Source: Geodermatophilaceae bacterium URHA0031 | Lineage (GTDB): Bacteria > Actinomycetota > Actinomycetes > Mycobacteriales > Geodermatophilaceae | Reading direction: 5' to 3' | Assembly: GCA_000620205.1 (NCBI GenBank) | Contig: JHVP01000014.1 | Coordinates: 59,352-123,351 of the forward strand | DNA: 64,000 bases | In this document: positions 41,143 to 51,212 of the stretch, piece by piece | Layout: each line of letters opens with the position of its first letter | How positions within the stretch are numbered: position 1 is the stretch's first letter | Translations under genes and position numbers: made by a program | The notes under the pieces: generated by a model | The model's input: the letters and a program-made list of their open reading frames with translations, nothing else | What the model was told of the DNA's origin: nothing | Database searches by the model: none

Positions 41143-43098
41143 TCAGGTGAGGCTGCCGTACTCCCAGTGCCACGGTTCCGGGTTCTGCCCGCCGGCCCGC
41201 GCCCAGTCCGGGTGCACCCAGCCGTAGTGCGCCGCGTTGACCTGCATCCACGCCGTCTGGGCGGTGCCGAACACGTTGATCCCGCCGCACAGGTCGACCG
41301 CCAGGCCCCAGCCGTGGTTGGAGGTGCCGGGCACCGCGGTGATCGCCGGCTTGCGGTGGTGGGCGTCGACCTGGGCGTCCAGCGACCGGTAGGAGTCGGT
41401 GATGCACAGCGGGCTGCCGAACGTCGCCGCGTAGGCCGCCGACATCGCGTTGTAGGCAGCGGCCGCGTCGCAGCGGAGCCGGTGACCGCCGCCGAGGGAG
41501 CACAGCTGGTCGGCAGGGACCCGGCCGTTGGACCAGCCGCCCCAGGCCCCGTCGACCGGACCGGCGGCCGAGCCGGGGGAGGGCAGCGGGGCGCTGCAGG
41601 TCGCCGGGTCCGGGCCGGTGACCGGCGGGTCGGCGGGCGCCGCCGCCGGGACGGTGACCCGGACGGCGGTGCTCAGGTCGGTCACGGTCCGGACCGCCAC
41701 CTGCCACTGGTCGGCGGAGGCGGACAGCACGCTGGTGCCGCCCAGGTAGAGCCCGACGTCGTCCAGGCCGCTGCGCGGATCGGTGCTGAAGACCAGGTCC
41801 CCGACCTGCAGCTGGCCGACCGGCACCGGGGTGCCCGCCGCCCACTGCTCGGCCAGACCGCTGGCCAGTCCCACCCCGGCCGCGGTCCAGGCGGTGGAGG
41901 TCAGCCCGTCGCAGCTGTAGCCGTCGGGACCGCTCTGGCCGGCCAGGTACGGCTTGCCGAGCTGGGAGAAGGCGGCGCTGACCGCGGCGACGGTCTCGGC
42001 CGGGAGCACGGTCAGCGTGCGTCCGCCGCCGAAGGTCGAGGCGACCCCGGTGACCGTCGCGCCCGATGCGTCCCGAACCGGGGCGAGCCCGCTGGGCAGG
42101 TCGGTGGGGTCGATCAGGCTGGCGGCCGGCGGCGGGGTGATCCCGCCGGCGGCGAGCCGGCCCAGGTAGTCCTGCCAGTCGGTGAGGGCCGCGGCGTTGC
42201 GCTCCTGCTGTGCCGTGGACGTGGGGCTGGTGCCCAGCCCGGCCCACTGGGCGCTGACGGAGGGGGCGAGGGTGGTTACCAGGTCGCGCATCTCGACGAG
42301 CACGTCGTCGGCGGTGCGCCGGGCGGCGGCGGCCGCCGCCTCGGCGGCTCGGGCCGTGTCGGTGTAGCCGGCCGCGTGCACCGCGGCGGTCGCGGCGCGG
42401 GCCACCTGGGCGTCCTGCTCGTCGGACAGCCGGGCGGCGAGGCCCTGGGCGTGCAGCACGTCGGTGGTGGTCGCGGGAGAGGTCAGCGAGAGCCGGCCGA
42501 GCAGCCAGCGCTCGTCGGCGCTGCGCCGGTAGGCGGCCGCGGCGTACCGACCGACGGCGGCACGGTCGGTGGCGACCGCGGTGAGCGCGGCCGCACCGGC
42601 GTCGCGGGCCTGCTGCGCCTGGGCCTCGAAGGCGGTGGCCTCGGCCAGCGCCGACCGGTAGCGGGTGGTCGCGTCGGCGAGGGTGGTCGCGGTCAGCTGC
42701 GCCTGCCCGACCGGGTCGGTGGTCCCGGGGACCTGGCCGGCCTCGGTCGGCGGCTGGGCGAGCGCGGCGAGAACCGTGACGATCCCGAGCGTGGACCCGG
42801 CGAGGACCGCCAGCCGCCACCACCACGGCCGGACGGCGCCCGGCGGACGAGGCCGTGGCGCCGAGCTCCTCGTCCGGGAGGGAGGACGACGAGCAGCGGT
42901 CGGCCGTGCCGCCGTGCCCGGACGAGGCGTGCTGGTGCGAGGCGTGCTGGTGCGGGGCGTGCTGGAACGAGGCGTGCTGGACCGGGGTGTGCTGGATCGC
43001 GGGGTGGGGGCCGGCCGTCGGGCGGGTGCCCGGCCGGCCGGAGGACGGGCCGCGACGCGGGTCCGCGGCGCAGCTGCCTGCGCGCGAGGTGCGGGCAC
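41143..43098 (-). CDS. M15 (VanY-type) D-Ala-D-Ala carboxypeptidase with coiled coil and degenerate NlpC/P60 domain
   Basis: A 651-residue protein. A basic Pro/Ser/Thr N-terminus with five RSSTP-type repeats (about 33-60), one transmembrane helix near 92-112, a long Ala-rich coiled coil (130-290), an NlpC/P60-like domain (about 355-460) and a C-terminal M15 peptidase domain with zinc-site motifs SYRSLDAQVDAH, SNHGWGLAVDL and EPWHWEY. In the NlpC/P60 part Cys is kept (YSCDGLTS) but the usual His of DHVGIYLG is Asp (LDDVGLYLG), so that domain is probably inactive. Envelope-anchored peptidoglycan remodelling is likely. GTG 43098 with GGGAGGTGG upstream. Confidence 0.87.
   Translation of the reverse strand: MPAPRAQAAAPRTRVAARPPAGRAPARRPAPTPRSSTPRSSTPRSSTPRTSTPRTSTPRPGTAARPTAARRPPSRTRSSAPRPRPPGAVRPWWWRLAVLAGSTLGIVTVLAALAQPPTEAGQVPGTTDPVGQAQLTATTLADATTRYRSALAEATAFEAQAQQARDAGAAALTAVATDRAAVGRYAAAAYRRSADERWLLGRLSLTSPATTTDVLHAQGLAARLSDEQDAQVARAATAAVHAAGYTDTARAAEAAAAAARRTADDVLVEMRDLVTTLAPSVSAQWAGLGTSPTSTAQQERNAAALTDWQDYLGRLAAGGITPPPAASLIDPTDLPSGLAPVRDASGATVTGVASTFGGGRTLTVLPAETVAAVSAAFSQLGKPYLAGQSGPDGYSCDGLTSTAWTAAGVGLASGLAEQWAAGTPVPVGQLQVGDLVFSTDPRSGLDDVGLYLGGTSVLSASADQWQVAVRTVTDLSTAVRVTVPAAAPADPPVTGPDPATCSAPLPSPGSAAGPVDGAWGGWSNGRVPADQLCSLGGGHRLRCDAAAAYNAMSAAYAATFGSPLCITDSYRSLDAQVDAHHRKPAITAVPGTSNHGWGLAVDLCGGINVFGTAQTAWMQVNAAHYGWVHPDWARAGGQNPEPWHWEYGSLT
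42923..42997 (-). repeat. Five 15-bp tandem repeats in the M15 gene
   Basis: Units CGAGGCGTGCTGGTG and variants, five times in register, encode the RSSTP/RTSTP pentapeptides before the transmembrane helix. Confidence 0.85.
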
Positions 43099-43253
43099 CG
43101 GGCCACCTCCCTGCTCGTGCGACGGATCGGACCGGACGCCTGGCGGCGTCCGGTGTCCTGATCACATCGACGGGCCCGGGGGGTGGGCGTAGCTCCCTCA
43201 CCGGTTCGGGGGGTGCCCCTCACCCCATCGGGGGTGGGGCGGAGGCAGAGACA

Positions 43254-43289
43254 CGAGGCCCCGCCGTCCGGACGGACGGCGGGGCCTCG
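43254..43289 (-). terminator. Terminator of gltA
   Basis: Perfect 16-bp stem, arms 43254-43269 and 43274-43289, loop of 4 nt, 17 bp after the gltA stop. Confidence 0.8.
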
Positions 43290-43306
43290 AAGGTCCTGCT
43301 GCTTCC

Positions 43307-44608
<1,302 letters not shown>

Positions 44609-44617
44609 CAGCTCAGG

Positions 44618-44623
44618 ACGCTA
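44618..44623 (-). promoter_or_regulatory. -10 element of gltA
   Basis: Minus-strand TAGCGT ending 10 bases before the gltA ATG; the start of transcription should be within a few bases of the ATG. The -35 position falls inside the fumC terminator stem. Confidence 0.5.
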
Positions 44624-44627
44624 CTCA

Positions 44628-44662
44628 GTTCTCCGGGGGCCGCGACACGGCCCCCGGAGAAC
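44628..44662 (-). terminator. Terminator of fumC
   Basis: Perfect 15-bp stem, arms 44628-44642 and 44648-44662, 5-nt loop, 40 bp after the fumC stop and overlapping the gltA promoter region. Confidence 0.75.
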
Positions 44663-44701
44663 CGGCTGGAGAGCGGGGACCGTGCCGCTGCCATCCCCAG
44701 G

Positions 44702-46105
44702 TCAGGGGTGGGTCATGGACAGCACGTCGAGGGCGGCGTCGAGCTGCTCCTCGGTGAGCTTCCCCTGCTCCACGTACCCGCGCTCGACGACGACCTGGCG
44801 GATCGTCTTCTGCTCGGCCAGCGACTGCTTGGCGACCTTCGCCGCCTCCTCGTAGCCGATGTACTTGTTCAGCGGGGTGACGATCGAGGGGGAGGACTCG
44901 GCGTAGGTCCGGCACTGCTCGACGTTGGCGACGATCCCGTCGACGCAGCGGTCGGCCAGCAACCGGCTCACGTTGGCCAGCAGCCGGATCGACTCGAGCA
45001 CGTTGCGGGCCATCAGCGGCAGGGTCACGTTGAGCTCGAAGACGCCGGTGGTGCCGGCGTAGGTCACCGCGGCGTCGTTGCCGATCACCTGGGCGCCCAC
45101 CTGGATGACCGCCTCGGGGATGACCGGGTTCACCTTGCCCGGCATGATCGAGCTGCCCGGCTGCAGGTCGGGCAGGGCGATCTCGCCGAGGCCGGTCCGC
45201 GGGCCGGACCCCATCCAGCGCAGGTCGTTGGCGATCTTCACCAGCCCGACGGCGATGGTCTTGAGCTGGCCCGAGCCCTCGACCAGGGCGTCCCGTGAGC
45301 TCTGCGCCTCGAAGTGGTTCCGGGCCTCCGACAGCGGGAGGTCGAGCTCGGCGACGAGCCGCTCGATGATCGCGGCGGCGAACCCGGGCGGGGTGTTGAT
45401 GCCGGTGCCGACCGCGGTGCCGCCGAGGGGCAGCTCACCGATCCGGGGCAGCGAGGCCTGCAGCCGCTCGACGCCGTAGCGGACGGCCGCGGCGTACCCG
45501 CCGAACTCCTGGCCGAGGGTCACCGGGGTGGCGTCCATCAGGTGGGTGCGGCCGCTCTTGACCACCTCGGCGAACTCGTCGGCCTTGCGCTCCAGCGACA
45601 GCTCCAGGTGCTGCAACGCCGGCACGAGGTCGCGGACGATGGCCTGGGTGGCGGCGACGTGGATCGCCGAGGGGAAGACGTCGTTCGACGACTGCGAGGC
45701 GTTCACGTGGTCGTTGGGGTGCACCGGTGACCCCAGCGACTCGGTGGCCAGGGTCGCGATGACCTCGTTGGTGTTCATGTTGCTCGACGTCCCGGAACCG
45801 GTCTGGAAGACGTCGATCGGGAAGTGCTCGTCCCACTCGCCCCGGGCCACCGCGGCGGCGGCCTCGGTCACGGCGCCGGCCACGTCCTCGGGGAGGACGC
45901 CGAGCGAGGCGTTGACGCCCGCCGCGGCGCCCTTGATCGCGGCCAGCGCGCCGATCAGCTCGCGCTCGATCGGGGTGCCGGAGATGGGGAAGTTCTCGAC
46001 GGCCCGCTGGGTCTGCGCGCGCCACTTGGCCCACGACGGGACCCGGACCTCGCCCATGGAGTCGTGTTCGATGCGGAAGTCCGCGCCGTCGGTGTCGGTG
46101 GCCAC
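44702..46105 (-). CDS. fumC: Class II fumarate hydratase
   Basis: A 467-residue fumarase/aspartase-superfamily enzyme interconverting fumarate and malate. The signature [15 protein letters not shown], the [17 protein letters not shown] segment and [18 protein letters not shown] are all present. GTG start at 46105 with GGGAG 7 bases upstream; a -10-like TAGGGT lies at 46148-46153. Divergent from the DUF1707 gene. Confidence 0.97.
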   Translation of the reverse strand: MATDTDGADFRIEHDSMGEVRVPSWAKWRAQTQRAVENFPISGTPIERELIGALAAIKGAAAGVNASLGVLPEDVAGAVTEAAAAVARGEWDEHFPIDVFQTGSGTSSNMNTNEVIATLATESLGSPVHPNDHVNASQSSNDVFPSAIHVAATQAIVRDLVPALQHLELSLERKADEFAEVVKSGRTHLMDATPVTLGQEFGGYAAAVRYGVERLQASLPRIGELPLGGTAVGTGINTPPGFAAAIIERLVAELDLPLSEARNHFEAQSSRDALVEGSGQLKTIAVGLVKIANDLRWMGSGPRTGLGEIALPDLQPGSSIMPGKVNPVIPEAVIQVGAQVIGNDAAVTYAGTTGVFELNVTLPLMARNVLESIRLLANVSRLLADRCVDGIVANVEQCRTYAESSPSIVTPLNKYIGYEEAAKVAKQSLAEQKTIRQVVVERGYVEQGKLTEEQLDAALDVLSMTHP

Positions 46106-46207
46106 GCTTGCGCTCCCGGTGTGGATGGACGTCAGCTGTCGGTTGCGACCCTAGACACCCACCCGGGCACGGCGTCGCGAGCCGGTCCGGGCCGCCCCCT
46201 GGCTCGC

Positions 46208-46213
46208 TACGCT
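46208..46213 (+). promoter_or_regulatory. -10 element for the DUF1707 gene
   Basis: TACGCT, followed by the ATG 7 bases later, implying a leaderless transcript. No good -35 was found. Confidence 0.4.
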
Positions 46214-46219
46214 CGCCCC

Positions 46220-46882
46220 ATGAGCCAGGACCCGGTGGTCCCGTCAGGCGTCCGCGCCGGCGACGCCGAGCGCGAGGCGACCGTCACCCGGCTGCAGACC
46301 GCCCTCGGTGAGGGCCGGATCGACGTCGAGGAGTTCGGTCAACGGGCTGGGGACGCCTACGCCGCCACGACCACCGCGGAGCTCGACCAGTTGCTCGCCG
46401 ACCTGCCCGCGCCGGCGGCCGCGATCCCGGCAGTCGGTGAGGTCATCCGAGAGCGGGCGAGCAGCGAGCCGGTCTTCAGCTTCATGGGTGACGTCAAGCT
46501 GGCCCCCACCAGCGGCGTGCCTCGGCAGATCGTCACCGTCCTGGGCAACGTGACGGTGGACCTGCGTGGCCTGCGGACCGCCGAGGACACCGTCGAACTG
46601 CAGCTGTACACCGGGTTCGGCGACGTGCAGGTCATCATCAGCGAGGGCGTCTCCGCCGAGAGCAGCGGCTGGACCCTGCTCGGGAACCGGAAGACGGAAC
46701 TGGCGGCGGTGCCCCGGCTGCGGGGCACCCCGCACGTCGTCGTCCGCGGTTGGTCGCTGCTCGGCGATCGCAAGCTGCGCAGCCTGGCGCCGGGGGAGTC
46801 GCCCGGCCGGTGGCGGGCGCTGATGGACCGGCTGGCCGACCGCCGCCCGCCACTGCCCCCGCCGCCGCCCCCGCCCGCCTGA
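46220..46882 (+). CDS. DUF1707 / LiaF-like C-terminal domain protein
   Basis: A 220-residue protein. Residues about 8-60 are DUF1707 (VRAGDAEREATVTRLQTALGEGRIDVEEFGQRAGDAYAATTTAELDQLLADLP). Residues about 85-195 resemble the cell-wall-active antibiotics response (LiaF-like/DUF2154) beta domain, with FMGDVKL, VTVLGNVTVDLRG, VELQLYTGFGDVQVII and WTLLGNRKTEL. No membrane helix. Such proteins are common in Actinobacteria and may sense or relay envelope state; function unproven. Confidence 0.85.
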   Translation: MSQDPVVPSGVRAGDAEREATVTRLQTALGEGRIDVEEFGQRAGDAYAATTTAELDQLLADLPAPAAAIPAVGEVIRERASSEPVFSFMGDVKLAPTSGVPRQIVTVLGNVTVDLRGLRTAEDTVELQLYTGFGDVQVIISEGVSAESSGWTLLGNRKTELAAVPRLRGTPHVVVRGWSLLGDRKLRSLAPGESPGRWRALMDRLADRRPPLPPPPPPPA

Positions 46883-46891
46883 CGGGTCGGC

Positions 46892-47959
46892 TCAGCCCTC
46901 GCCGTCGCCGAAGGGGACGGCGGAGTAGGCGTTGAGCTTCGCCAGGGAGTGCAGGCTGTCGATCGACCGGATGGTGCCCGATCGTGAGCGCATGACCAGC
47001 GACTGCGTGGTGCAGCCGCCGGCGCGGTACTGGACGCCGCGCAGCAGCTCGCCGTCGGTGATCCCGGTGGCCACGAAGAAGACGTCACCGCGGACCAGGT
47101 CGTCGATGGAGAGCACCCGGTCCAGGTCGTGCCCGGCGTCCAGCGCCTTCTGCCGCTCGGCGTCGTCCTTCGGCCAGAGCCGCCCCTGCAGCGCACCGCC
47201 CATGCACTTGAGCGCGCAGGCGGTGATGATCCCCTCCGGAGTACCGCCGATGCCCATCAGCAGGTCGACACCGGTGCCCTCGCGGGCCGCCGCGATCGCC
47301 CCGGCGACGTCGCCGTCGGTGATGAACTTGATCCGGGCGCCCGCCTCGCGGACCTCGTGGACCAGCGTGTCGTGCCGGGGGCGGTCCAGGATGCAGACGG
47401 TCACGTCGGCGGCCGAGGCGCGCTTGGCCTTCGCCACCCGGCGGATGTTCTCGGCGACGGGTGCGGTGATGTCGATGACGTCGGCGGCGATCGGGCCGGT
47501 GGCGATCTTGTCCATGTAGAAGACGGCCGACGGGTCGTACATCGCCCCCCGGTCGGCCACGGCCATGACGGCGACCGCGTTCGGCATGCCCTTGGCCATC
47601 AGGGTCGTGCCGTCGATCGGGTCGACCGCGACGTCGTAGTCGCCGCCCGTGCCGTCGCCGACCTCCTCGCCGTTGTAGAGCATCGGGGCCTCGTCCTTCT
47701 CGCCCTCCCCGATGACGACGACGCCGCGCATGCTGACGGTGCCGATCAGCGCGCGCATCGCGTCGACCGCGGCGCCGTCCCCACCGTTCTTGTCGCCCCG
47801 GCCGACCCAGCGGCCGGCGGCCATCGCCGCCGCCTCGGTGACCCGGACCAGCTCCAGCGCGAGGTTCCGGTCCGGCGGGGGGCGGTCGCCCCGACCGCCG
47901 ATGGTGGGCCGGGCGGCCGTGCCGCCGGGCAGTGGTCCGTCGGGCAGGGGCAGGGACAC
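46892..47959 (-). CDS. glpX: Class II fructose-1,6-bisphosphatase
   Basis: A 355-residue GlpX-type phosphatase of gluconeogenesis. Metal- and substrate-site motifs are [25 protein letters not shown] and the GIGGTPEGI segment. GTG at 47959 has AGGAGG upstream. A conserved essential gene in Actinobacteria such as Mycobacterium. The stop converges on the DUF1707 gene 9 bp away. Divergent from the DUF4245 gene, which often neighbours glpX. Confidence 0.96.
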   Translation of the reverse strand: MSLPLPDGPLPGGTAARPTIGGRGDRPPPDRNLALELVRVTEAAAMAAGRWVGRGDKNGGDGAAVDAMRALIGTVSMRGVVVIGEGEKDEAPMLYNGEEVGDGTGGDYDVAVDPIDGTTLMAKGMPNAVAVMAVADRGAMYDPSAVFYMDKIATGPIAADVIDITAPVAENIRRVAKAKRASAADVTVCILDRPRHDTLVHEVREAGARIKFITDGDVAGAIAAAREGTGVDLLMGIGGTPEGIITACALKCMGGALQGRLWPKDDAERQKALDAGHDLDRVLSIDDLVRGDVFFVATGITDGELLRGVQYRAGGCTTQSLVMRSRSGTIRSIDSLHSLAKLNAYSAVPFGDGEG

Positions 47960-48028
47960 AGGACCTCCTGACGACCGCCGGACGACGCTGTCGGCGGGGT
48001 GGGGGAGCAGTGCTGCGATCCTAGGGGC

Positions 48029-48652
48029 ATGCCCGAAACCGGCCAGCAGGGTCAGCCCGGCGGTCCTGTCCCCCCGCAGGCCGAGTCGACCGAGGTCCCC
48101 GCGTCGCCCGCCGTCGAGCGGCTGCAGCGCTTCACCGCCGCCAACATGATCCGGTCGCTCCTCCCGCTGGTGCTCGGCTGCCTGCTGGTCGTCGGGATCA
48201 CCGCGATCCGGCAGAACCCCGACGACCCGGTGCGGGAGGTGGACACCTCGAGCGCGGAGCGGGCGGTGTCGCAGCTGGCGAGCTACCAGCTGCTGGTGCC
48301 CCGCGGTCTGTCCGACGACTGGCGGCCGACCAGCGTGCGCACCGACGCCGGGCAGGCGTCCCCCGGGGACCCGGTGAGCCTGCAGATCGGCTGGCTCACC
48401 CCGGCCGAGGAGTTCGCCGAGTACGTGGTCAGCGACGACCCGGAGACGACCGCGCTCACCGACGTCCTGGACCACGCGACCGCGGACGGCGCCGCGCAGG
48501 TCGGCGAGGACACCTGGCAGCGGCTGACCACCGAACGCGGGGAGACCGCGCTGACCCGCAGCGAGGGAACCGCGACGCTGGTCGTCACCGGCTCCGCGTC
48601 CGACGACGAGCTGCAGACCCTCGCCGGCTCCCTGCAGCCCTACGCCCCGTGA
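48029..48652 (+). CDS. DUF4245 family membrane-anchored protein
   Basis: A 207-residue protein with a cytoplasmic Pro/Gln-rich N-terminus, a transmembrane helix at about 42-60 ([20 protein letters not shown]), then an extracytoplasmic domain ([48 protein letters not shown]). DUF4245 proteins are typical actinobacterial neighbours of glpX and xseB. Function unknown. The ATG is close behind a likely start of transcription. Confidence 0.85.
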   Translation: MPETGQQGQPGGPVPPQAESTEVPASPAVERLQRFTAANMIRSLLPLVLGCLLVVGITAIRQNPDDPVREVDTSSAERAVSQLASYQLLVPRGLSDDWRPTSVRTDAGQASPGDPVSLQIGWLTPAEEFAEYVVSDDPETTALTDVLDHATADGAAQVGEDTWQRLTTERGETALTRSEGTATLVVTGSASDDELQTLAGSLQPYAP

Positions 48653-48654
48653 CC

Positions 48655-48704
48655 CCCGCACTTTCGCGCGCTTAGGTACCCGCACTTTCGTGCGCGAAAG
48701 TGCG
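48655..48704. repeat. GCACTTTCG repeat element and shared terminator
   Basis: CCCGCACTTTCG appears at 48655 and again at 48679; the second copy forms a perfect 10-bp stem (48681-48690 with 48695-48704, loop TGCG). It lies between convergent DUF4245 and xseB genes and is lower in GC than its surroundings. Confidence 0.6.
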
Positions 48705-48727
48705 CTGGGCCGCCGTGAGGAGCGGGC

Positions 48728-48928
48728 TCAGTCGGTGGGGGTGGCGGCGGCCAGGCGCTCGCGGGCCCGGTCCAGCCAGTGCTGGCAGGTCTCCGCCAGC
48801 TGCTCGCCGCGCTCCCAGAGGCCGAGCGACTCCTCCAGGGTCAGCCCGCCGGCCTCGAGCCTGCGGACGACGTCGGCCAGCTCCTCGCGAGCCTGCTCGT
48901 AGGTCTGGGTCGGTTCGGGCGTCGTCAC
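48728..48928 (-). CDS. xseB: Exodeoxyribonuclease VII small subunit
   Basis: A 66-residue protein: TYEQAREELADVVRRLEAGGLTLEESLGLWERGEQLAETCQHWLDRARERLAA, the XseB signature. It binds XseA to form exonuclease VII. GTG start. 82 bp separate it from xseA, including a GAGCGA-rich repeat. Confidence 0.96.
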   Translation of the reverse strand: MTTPEPTQTYEQAREELADVVRRLEAGGLTLEESLGLWERGEQLAETCQHWLDRARERLAAATPTD

Positions 48929-48942
48929 GGTGTCCTCAGTTC

Positions 48943-49011
48943 GCTCCCGCGGAACGCTCCGCTCCTCGCTCGTTCCTCGCTGAGATGCTCACGTTCCTGT
49001 CCGCTCACGGT
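48943..49011. repeat. GAGCGA/GCTC-rich intergenic element (second copy)
   Basis: CGCTCCTCGCTCGTTCCTCGC and GATGCTCACG wording similar to 25212-25320. It occupies the whole gap between xseA and xseB. Confidence 0.45.
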
Positions 49012-50228
49012 CACCCATCCTGCCTGTCCACCCGCACCGGCAGCCGACCGCCGGCGACCCGCACCTGCAGCCGCTCGTCGTCGGCCACCTCGGCGGGGTC
49101 CCGCACCAGTGCCCCGTCGGCGCGCTGCACCACCGCGTAGCCACGGTCCAGGGTGGCCTGGGGGGACAGCGCGGCCACCTGCGCGCGGGCGTGGACCAGG
49201 TCCCGCTCCGCTCCCTCGAGGCGGTGGGTGAGCGTGCGGGTCGCGCGACCGCGCAGCATGGCCACGTCGTCGGCCCGGCCGGTCAGCAGCCGCTGCGGGT
49301 CGGCCAGCACCGGGCGGCTGCGGACCGACTCCAGCCAGCGCTCCTGCTGCTCCAGCCGGGTGCCGAGCAGGTGCCGTGCGCGGGCGCGCAGCCCGTCGAC
49401 CAGCCGCCGCTGCTCACCGATCTCCGGGACGACGCGGTGCGCGGCGTCGGTGGGGGTGGCGGCCCGGACGTCGGCCACGTGGTCGACCAGCGTGGTGTCG
49501 GTCTCGTGGCCCACGGCGGTGACCACCGGGGTGCGGGTGGCCGCGATCGCCCGGACCAGGCCCTCGTCGGAGAAGGGCAGCAGGTCCTCGACCGAGCCCC
49601 CGCCGCGGGCGATGACGATCACCTCCACGGCCGGGTCGGCATCCAGCTTCCGCAGGCCGGCGATCACCGACTCGGCCGCCGTCGGCCCTTGGACGGCGCA
49701 GTTGTGCACCGCGAAGCGCACGGCCGGCCAGCGGCGGCGGGCGGTGACCAGGACGTCGCGCTCGGCGGCGCTGTCCCGGCCGGTGATGACCCCGACGACG
49801 GCCGGGGCGAACGGCAGCGGCCGCTTGCGCACCGCGTCGAAGAGCCCCTCGGCAGCCAGCAGCCGCCGGATCCGCTCGATCCGCGCCAGCAGCTCGCCCA
49901 GCCCGACGGCGCGGATCTCTGTGGCACGCAGAGAGAAGGAGCCGCGGGCGACGTAGTAGTCCGGCCGCGCCCGGACGACGACCCGGGCGCCCTCGGCGAG
50001 CTCCAGGCCCGGGCGGTCGGCGACGTCGCGCGGGCAGGTCACCGGGATCGACAGGTCGGCGGCGGGGTCGCGCAGGGTGAGGAAGACGGTGGCCGCGTTC
50101 CCGCGCCGGGACAGCTGCGCGACCTGGCCCTCGACCCACACCTCGCCGAGCCGACCGATCCACTCGGCGACCTTGCGGGCGACGGTCCGCACCGGCCACG
50201 GCGACTCGGGCGAGGAGGGGCTGGTCAC
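49011..50228 (-). CDS. xseA: Exodeoxyribonuclease VII large subunit
   Basis: A 405-residue protein with the N-terminal OB-fold (VWVEGQVAQLSRRGNAATVFLTLRD), the catalytic-domain motifs VVGVITGRDSAAERDVLVTARRRWP, VIARGGGSVEDLLPFSDEGLVRAIA and VTAVGHETDTTLVDHVADVRAATPTDAA, and a C-terminal coiled coil ending DRGYAVVQRADGALVRD. It degrades single-stranded DNA. GTG 50228 chosen because the upstream open frame does not match the family. Confidence 0.96.
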   Translation of the reverse strand: MTSPSSPESPWPVRTVARKVAEWIGRLGEVWVEGQVAQLSRRGNAATVFLTLRDPAADLSIPVTCPRDVADRPGLELAEGARVVVRARPDYYVARGSFSLRATEIRAVGLGELLARIERIRRLLAAEGLFDAVRKRPLPFAPAVVGVITGRDSAAERDVLVTARRRWPAVRFAVHNCAVQGPTAAESVIAGLRKLDADPAVEVIVIARGGGSVEDLLPFSDEGLVRAIAATRTPVVTAVGHETDTTLVDHVADVRAATPTDAAHRVVPEIGEQRRLVDGLRARARHLLGTRLEQQERWLESVRSRPVLADPQRLLTGRADDVAMLRGRATRTLTHRLEGAERDLVHARAQVAALSPQATLDRGYAVVQRADGALVRDPAEVADDERLQVRVAGGRLPVRVDRQDG

Positions 50229-50265
50229 GGCACGAGGGTGCCACTGCGGCCCGGGCCGCTCGCCG

Positions 50266-51105
50266 TCAGCCGGGGTAGCCCGGTGCCGCCGGCAACCCGA
50301 AGAACTCCTCGAGCGTGCGCGTCCCGGTGCGCTGCAGCTCAGTCGCCAGCGGGACGCCCACGTAGCGGACGTGCCACGGCTCGTACTTGTAGCCGGTGAT
50401 GTCCTGGGCGCCGTCGGGGTAGCGGACGACCCAGCCGAACTCGGCGCCGTGGGCGGCGACCCACTGGCCCTCGGCGGTGGTGGCGAAGCAGCTCTCGATG
50501 TCGCAGCCGCCGCCACCGACGTCGGCGGCCAGGCCGGTCTGGTGCTCGCTGTAGCCGGGGCGGGCGACCTGGATCTCGGCGCGCGCCTCACCGAACCGGG
50601 CGACCTGGTTGCGGAAGGTGTCCACCTGGTAGTCGTAGGAGCGGTAGGCGCTCTGCACGCTGAGGGTCAGGCCCTGCGCGGCCGCGGCGGCGATCATGTC
50701 GCGCATCGCCTGCGCGGCCTCCGCCCGGAGCTGGCGGCCACCGATGTCCACCAGGTCCGCCGGCGCGTGGTCCAGCGGCGCCAGCGGGCGTGCCTTGTCC
50801 ACGACCACCCAGGTGCTGTCCGGGTCGTCGATGGACTGCTGGGCCCGGTCGAAGGTCGGCTCGGCCGGTGGCGTGGTCGCGGGCGGCGGTGGTGTCGTCG
50901 TCGCGGCCGCACTGGGCGGCGCGGCGGCGCTCGGCGAGGGCGCAGCGGCGCCTGCGGTCGGCGGGGGAGAGGACGACCGTGCCTCGCGGACAAGCCCGAT
51001 GACGGCGGCCACCACGGCCAGCAGCAGCACCGCGATGACGACGCGGCGCGCACCGGACCCCCGGCGGCGCGGCGCCCGGTGTCCTGCACGCTGGCTGCTG
51101 GCCAC
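50266..51105 (-). CDS. M15 family (VanY-type) D-alanyl-D-alanine carboxypeptidase
   Basis: A 279-residue protein. One N-terminal transmembrane anchor or signal (about 20-40, [18 protein letters not shown]), a Pro/Ala/Thr linker to about 85, and an M15 domain with [34 protein letters not shown] and [12 protein letters not shown], holding the zinc His/Asp/His and catalytic Glu. It trims peptidoglycan stem peptides. GTG start. Upstream of xseA, 37 bp apart. Confidence 0.92.
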   Translation of the reverse strand: MASSQRAGHRAPRRRGSGARRVVIAVLLLAVVAAVIGLVREARSSSPPPTAGAAAPSPSAAAPPSAAATTTPPPPATTPPAEPTFDRAQQSIDDPDSTWVVVDKARPLAPLDHAPADLVDIGGRQLRAEAAQAMRDMIAAAAAQGLTLSVQSAYRSYDYQVDTFRNQVARFGEARAEIQVARPGYSEHQTGLAADVGGGGCDIESCFATTAEGQWVAAHGAEFGWVVRYPDGAQDITGYKYEPWHVRYVGVPLATELQRTGTRTLEEFFGLPAAPGYPG

Positions 51106-51212
51106 CCGTCCCCCCGGTGCTCGCTCCGCCGGGTGGATCCCCGGACCGCTCAGGATCCTGGCACCCCACCCGGCTCCCCGGCGGCCGACCTGCCCGGTCC
51201 GGCCTGTCGGGG

